A stretch of 28,636 nucleotides of DNA from the NCBI GenBank assembly GCA_964454645.1, contig CAYVTM010000015.1, positions 1-28,636 of the forward strand, in the 5' to 3' direction. The translations under genes and the position numbers were made by a program. The notes beneath the pieces were generated by a model. The model was given only the letters and a program-made list of their open reading frames with translations. It was not told the DNA's origin and searched no databases. Below, in pieces: positions 26,301-28,636 of this stretch (position 1 is its first letter; every line of letters starts with the position of its first letter). This stretch comes from CAYVTM01 sp964454645. Lineage in GTDB: Bacteria; Bacteroidota; Bacteroidia; Sphingobacteriales; Sphingobacteriaceae.

Positions 26301-28548
26301 ATTTTTCACCCAGCCGGTAAATAATGTATTTTACACCGGGTGCAGGAAGAGCATTCCAACGTAATGCGATGCGCTCCGGGCAAATTGACCTGAAGGATAA
26401 GCCCGTAGGAGTTTCCATCAATTGAAAATAATCGCTGGTATCTGAATAAAGCGTGTTTTTCTGTCTGATGATCAGGCGGGCGGTAGAAGTATTCGGAAAA
26501 TTAGAAGGAATGATATAAGAATAATATAAGCGCGTTGGAGGCAAGGTAGCAATCAGAGAGGACTGCCCGGTTTCTTTCTGAAGAATCAACTCCAGTTGAT
26601 TTGCTGCATTATCAGTATCAAGCGCTGCATTCCATACAAATAGCATTCTTTTGGCAAAGCCTGTTTTAAAGCCCGGAGCAGGAGATGTAATGTTGATGTG
26701 ATAGGGAAGAAGATCATAAGTCAGCACAAATTCCTGCGGGCCAAAAGGAACGGCAGTTCCGGTTACCGTAATCGTATAGACTCCGGCTTCAGGATGATCC
26801 AGCGTAACCTGTTCAATATTATTTAGTGTATCAACTTTCCGAAGAGGAAGATTATATTGATTGCCCGGTGTGGGGTCAAGAACCCAGGGCATCAGGGTTT
26901 GTCCTGAAGGTGTGGTAATTTTCAGGTCCAAATTATTGACAAGCGCTTTTCCCGCGCCTACTGTTCCGGGATAGTCATGCCAGTAAAGCAGAAATTTTGC
27001 TTCCCGCAGGCCTGCCGGAACAGTGATCTGGAATTGTGAGGTTCCCGCGGAACCCTGAGGCATACTGCCCGTAATAATGTGCTTTTCCTGGATCGTCTTG
27101 TGTGCCCGTAGCGGATTAATCAAGCCGAAACCTGTTTTGAAATCGATCCCCTTTTTATCTAAATCGATCGCGGTGTTTAGCGCTACTGCTTTGATTACAT
27201 CACTACGGACATCGGTATTATACGAATCTTTGTAAGATTCAAACAGCACATTCATATATCCTGCCATGTTAGGTGATGCGCTTGAAGTTCCATCTCTTCC
27301 TTCCGTACATATATCGGGCTTTAATCTTCCATCTTTTGCAGGGCCATTGCTGGCCCATTCGTAATGTTCGCCCGGATTCGATGCGGCATGTACCGCTAAA
27401 TTATTTTTATTTGTTGCTCCTTCTAACGTTATGTTTGCCCAACCGGGTCCGTAGTTCAATGTCGGGTTATTACCGTTCCCATTATTTCCGGCAGCCATAC
27501 AAAGTATATAGCTTTTCAGTGAGCGGCTGAGCCGGTCGAATTCTTTTGCCTGAGTGTTATAGGTCATTGTCGGGTCTGCCGGGCCTGCAGAAACATTAAG
27601 CACCAGCGGCTTTAAATTATAGTTAGTATAATAAGTTTCGATAGATGAATAAGAAGGCATGTGAATTAAAGTAGCCCCTTCTGCCATACCCCTGCTTTCA
27701 TATTCGTCCACATTACCGGTTGCAGCAGCATACAAGCCCACCATATTGCCATGTGTTACAGCACTCGAATAGATATCCGGACGATGCATTCCATAGACCG
27801 GATGATTCCTTCCCTTCGTATCAAGCCTGAATTTTGTATAGGACCCAAATCCTTCAATGCTTGCGAAATAGGTATTTCTCCCGATCGGCCCGTTGCGGTT
27901 ATAATTCACAATATGAATCTGGTTTGATTGCATGCTGGTATTGGAATAGTTTTCAACAACATCCTGATGATGGGTCTGTACAGATGCTACCATGTCAAGC
28001 TCAAGTATCGAGTGCAGCTCATCAAAACCGGATATGCGGACAATGAGCGATGAATTACCAATGTATCTGTCCTGTCCTGCATTTATATTCGTTTGCAACA
28101 ATGCAGATCGAAGCTTTTCAATTTCTGTTGAATCATATACCGATACAACGACCGAATTCGGAAATACTGCGCTCTTGTTCACGTAAAGGCCGAAAAGTTC
28201 AGGCGCAAGCTTAAGGCTTACAGGCACTTCTCCGTAAGCATTGAAGATTGTTTTTATGTCAGAGAACAAACTTTCATTCCAGTTTTTAATTCGTACAATG
28301 TATGCGGAAGGCGGAGCAAAGCCGACAAGTTCCAGTCCCTTTGTACGAAGGTCCATCGTTTCCTTTTCAGATGGAATACGGTAGTATGAAAAGACAAGAT
28401 AGCGGCAGGCATTTTCGGGAACCGAGAAGTTTTTAAGCGGCGACAGATCGTTAAGCCGCTGATTTCCGTTAATGGTTTGTAGGTGTTGCGCGAATACATT
28501 GAATGGAAACAGTATTGCCAATAGCAGAGCAGCTATATAATTATTCAT
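23398..28548 (-). CDS. T9SS-exported subtilisin-like (S8) multidomain protein
   Basis: This 1,716-aa protein has a signal peptide (cleavage near Ala20, FA|QH), an N-terminal pro-region (about 22-195) and a subtilisin-like domain (about 200-485). His266 lies in AVTHGNMVG, the oxyanion Asn355 in AAGNNG, and Ser422 in GTSSASPNMAG. The usual catalytic Asp site reads ASIEGFG, with Glu232 in its place. A beta-sandwich typical of Bacteroidota S8 proteins follows (about 490-615; NNLDLKI, NNIEQV). Next come FN3-like (about 712-805) and Ig-like (about 812-890, Cys823/Cys877) domains, a LamG-like domain (about 1043-1260, LALWLDG), and the module found after it in Bacteroidota proteins (about 1270-1640). 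The T9SS type A sorting domain is at about 1642-1716 (YPNPF, YGQLV, GVYFVYV). Whether it is an active protease is uncertain because of the Asp site. It has no operon partner in the window. Confidence 0.9.
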   Translation of the reverse strand: MNNYIAALLLAILFPFNVFAQHLQTINGNQRLNDLSPLKNFSVPENACRYLVFSYYRIPSEKETMDLRTKGLELVGFAPPSAYIVRIKNWNESLFSDIKTIFNAYGEVPVSLKLAPELFGLYVNKSAVFPNSVVVSVYDSTEIEKLRSALLQTNINAGQDRYIGNSSLIVRISGFDELHSILELDMVASVQTHHQDVVENYSNTSMQSNQIHIVNYNRNGPIGRNTYFASIEGFGSYTKFRLDTKGRNHPVYGMHRPDIYSSAVTHGNMVGLYAAATGNVDEYESRGMAEGATLIHMPSYSSIETYYTNYNLKPLVLNVSAGPADPTMTYNTQAKEFDRLSRSLKSYILCMAAGNNGNGNNPTLNYGPGWANITLEGATNKNNLAVHAASNPGEHYEWASNGPAKDGRLKPDICTEGRDGTSSASPNMAGYMNVLFESYKDSYNTDVRSDVIKAVALNTAIDLDKKGIDFKTGFGLINPLRAHKTIQEKHIITGSMPQGSAGTSQFQITVPAGLREAKFLLYWHDYPGTVGAGKALVNNLDLKITTPSGQTLMPWVLDPTPGNQYNLPLRKVDTLNNIEQVTLDHPEAGVYTITVTGTAVPFGPQEFVLTYDLLPYHINITSPAPGFKTGFAKRMLFVWNAALDTDNAANQLELILQKETGQSSLIATLPPTRLYYSYIIPSNFPNTSTARLIIRQKNTLYSDTSDYFQLMETPTGLSFRSICPERIALRWNALPAPGVKYIIYRLGEKYMDEVARVDHPATSVQLDASSLLGPGQTFNREEWFAIAALHSNGAVSLRSSPISDKQTTVLSLPLSYSKEYNLCLGDSLIVSAHNLDRDSIRWYRNGMVLPGITVRTIALKASTPGDYYYKVFQQGGCVYIGDTIKISTHLAISDTLKYGDRAWNIYAFKDNDYQKFYGRVVMYPLSINTKLYYDDIAGQIDNMAGYEGCEIGKIYTLIYKRKGFAKGYYTMRLDYNMSGIQLFINGQPVYTSPQNGVNLGIVWQGHLDEESIIRIVHKGNNRTHLGLNIEASDYAVPGGISGGLALWLDGNNMASDTTGPINAWRDSFPYAIKNRTESGAGIHVKATGINYNPVLVFNNDGGVHGKITSGSANQGYTYAVFNMHDNSGNKARIIGFSFPPGGDDAYPLTYTPFCRIDSSGQIGIYKYNTKFASSAKLTGKWNCMLAGFTPGNIFLSSADGLHTQGIPVNSTLYYTAYNIGSRYDSLNGEGRLKGEIAEIIQFTRSLSASEAQKVYSYLALKYGFNFNQPYLNASGREVYRAGGYSFNIAGIARDDRQGLMQKQSFSTEDPGDVVTGSLGPVAASNKLNNAVFGQDSSFVIWGHNGALPVYNIQMTDSSLRLQRTWKLQHTGNAGIFRLNFNDTMVELNSECEEYKLLITKDLADISSYRFLDIMPYRAGDGKQYVFAEINLQENVTFYFSLIRKRKDFVMMALPENSKAARFCVEQNTLTLTDSTQRYAVAHLTTTLPSQTDSILKFSLHTDNSPDVLISCNDSTRIAMINRLLYVSTASDLAGLQLRLFIDGNDSVNAVLNPSGNSCDIFRTPVRWFIEESIDSLRSKVSRAEPLSWIEAGSINYTIDSAFSYVDISGFSLKEFIVGAAIYDTSMKPPLIQSVSSGFNNMILTYPNPFKNELNLINAPPTSIVNVYNMYGQLVTSSRVSESVTTLHLSEAAGVYFVYVNNDNKILFKQKVIKVPE

Positions 28549-28602
28549 AAACCGGCAAGATTGATTAGTAACACAATATCAATCAATTATATGAAAAAAA
28601 CA

Positions 28603-28636
28603 AAAATGCCCTTCCGATATATCGGAAGGGCATTTT
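28603..28636. terminator. perfect palindromic terminator at the right edge
   Basis: A 34-nt self-complementary sequence (core GCCCTTCCGATATATCGG, then AAGGGC) is flanked by A and T runs. It lies 55 bp upstream of the start of the S8 protein gene, so it probably ends a gene to the right of the window and insulates the S8 gene from it. Confidence 0.75.

Overview
The window looks like a chromosomal segment of a gliding or surface-active Bacteroidota (Cytophaga/Flavobacteria-like). Two of its large proteins end in type IX secretion system (T9SS) type A sorting domains. A third, incomplete giant protein is built from PKD-like, YDG and MBG repeats, which are common in Bacteroidota adhesins. One promoter has the Bacteroidota TTG / TAnnTTTG form, and the other start regions lack clear Shine-Dalgarno sequences. 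Genus cannot be fixed from the sequence alone. No tRNA, rRNA, CRISPR array, insertion sequence or phage gene was seen.

Layout. (1) 1-13039, minus: the first 4,346 codons of one unbroken giant secreted repeat protein that runs off the left edge. From the N-terminus it has a signal peptide, about 16 cysteine-paired PKD-like units, five units of a second Ig-like type, one further Ig-like unit, 23 YDG/MBG units, and two cadherin/Big_9-like units at the edge. (2) 13040-14081: a 1 kb gene-free divergent region. It carries a good sigma-54 (-24/-12) promoter candidate for the giant gene and a 14-nt dyad just upstream of it. (3) 14082-18031: a hybrid histidine kinase (HisKA-HATPase-REC-HPt, plus strand) and an NtrC-type sigma-54 activator (REC-AAA+-Fis HTH, minus strand). 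Their 3' ends overlap by 19 bp. (4) 18109-18447, minus: a small exported PepSY/BLIP-like protein, separated from the activator gene by a hairpin terminator. (5) 18448-19051: an intergenic region with a Bacteroidota-type promoter and a structured leader. (6) 19052-23239, plus: a 1,395-aa T9SS cargo protein rich in beta-helix-like repeats. (7) 23398-28548, minus: a 1,716-aa T9SS-exported subtilisin-like protein with LamG-type and FN3/Ig modules, whose usual catalytic Asp position appears to be Glu. (8) A perfect palindromic terminator ends the window.

How the parts may work together (inference): the hybrid kinase senses something in the periplasm and passes phosphate His372 - Asp662 - His805 - Asp53 to the neighbouring sigma-54 activator. 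The only convincing -24/-12 promoter seen lies in front of the giant adhesin, so the kinase-regulator pair may switch that adhesin on. The two other large secreted proteins and the PepSY-like protein would be part of the same surface programme, but the sequence gives no direct proof that they are co-regulated.
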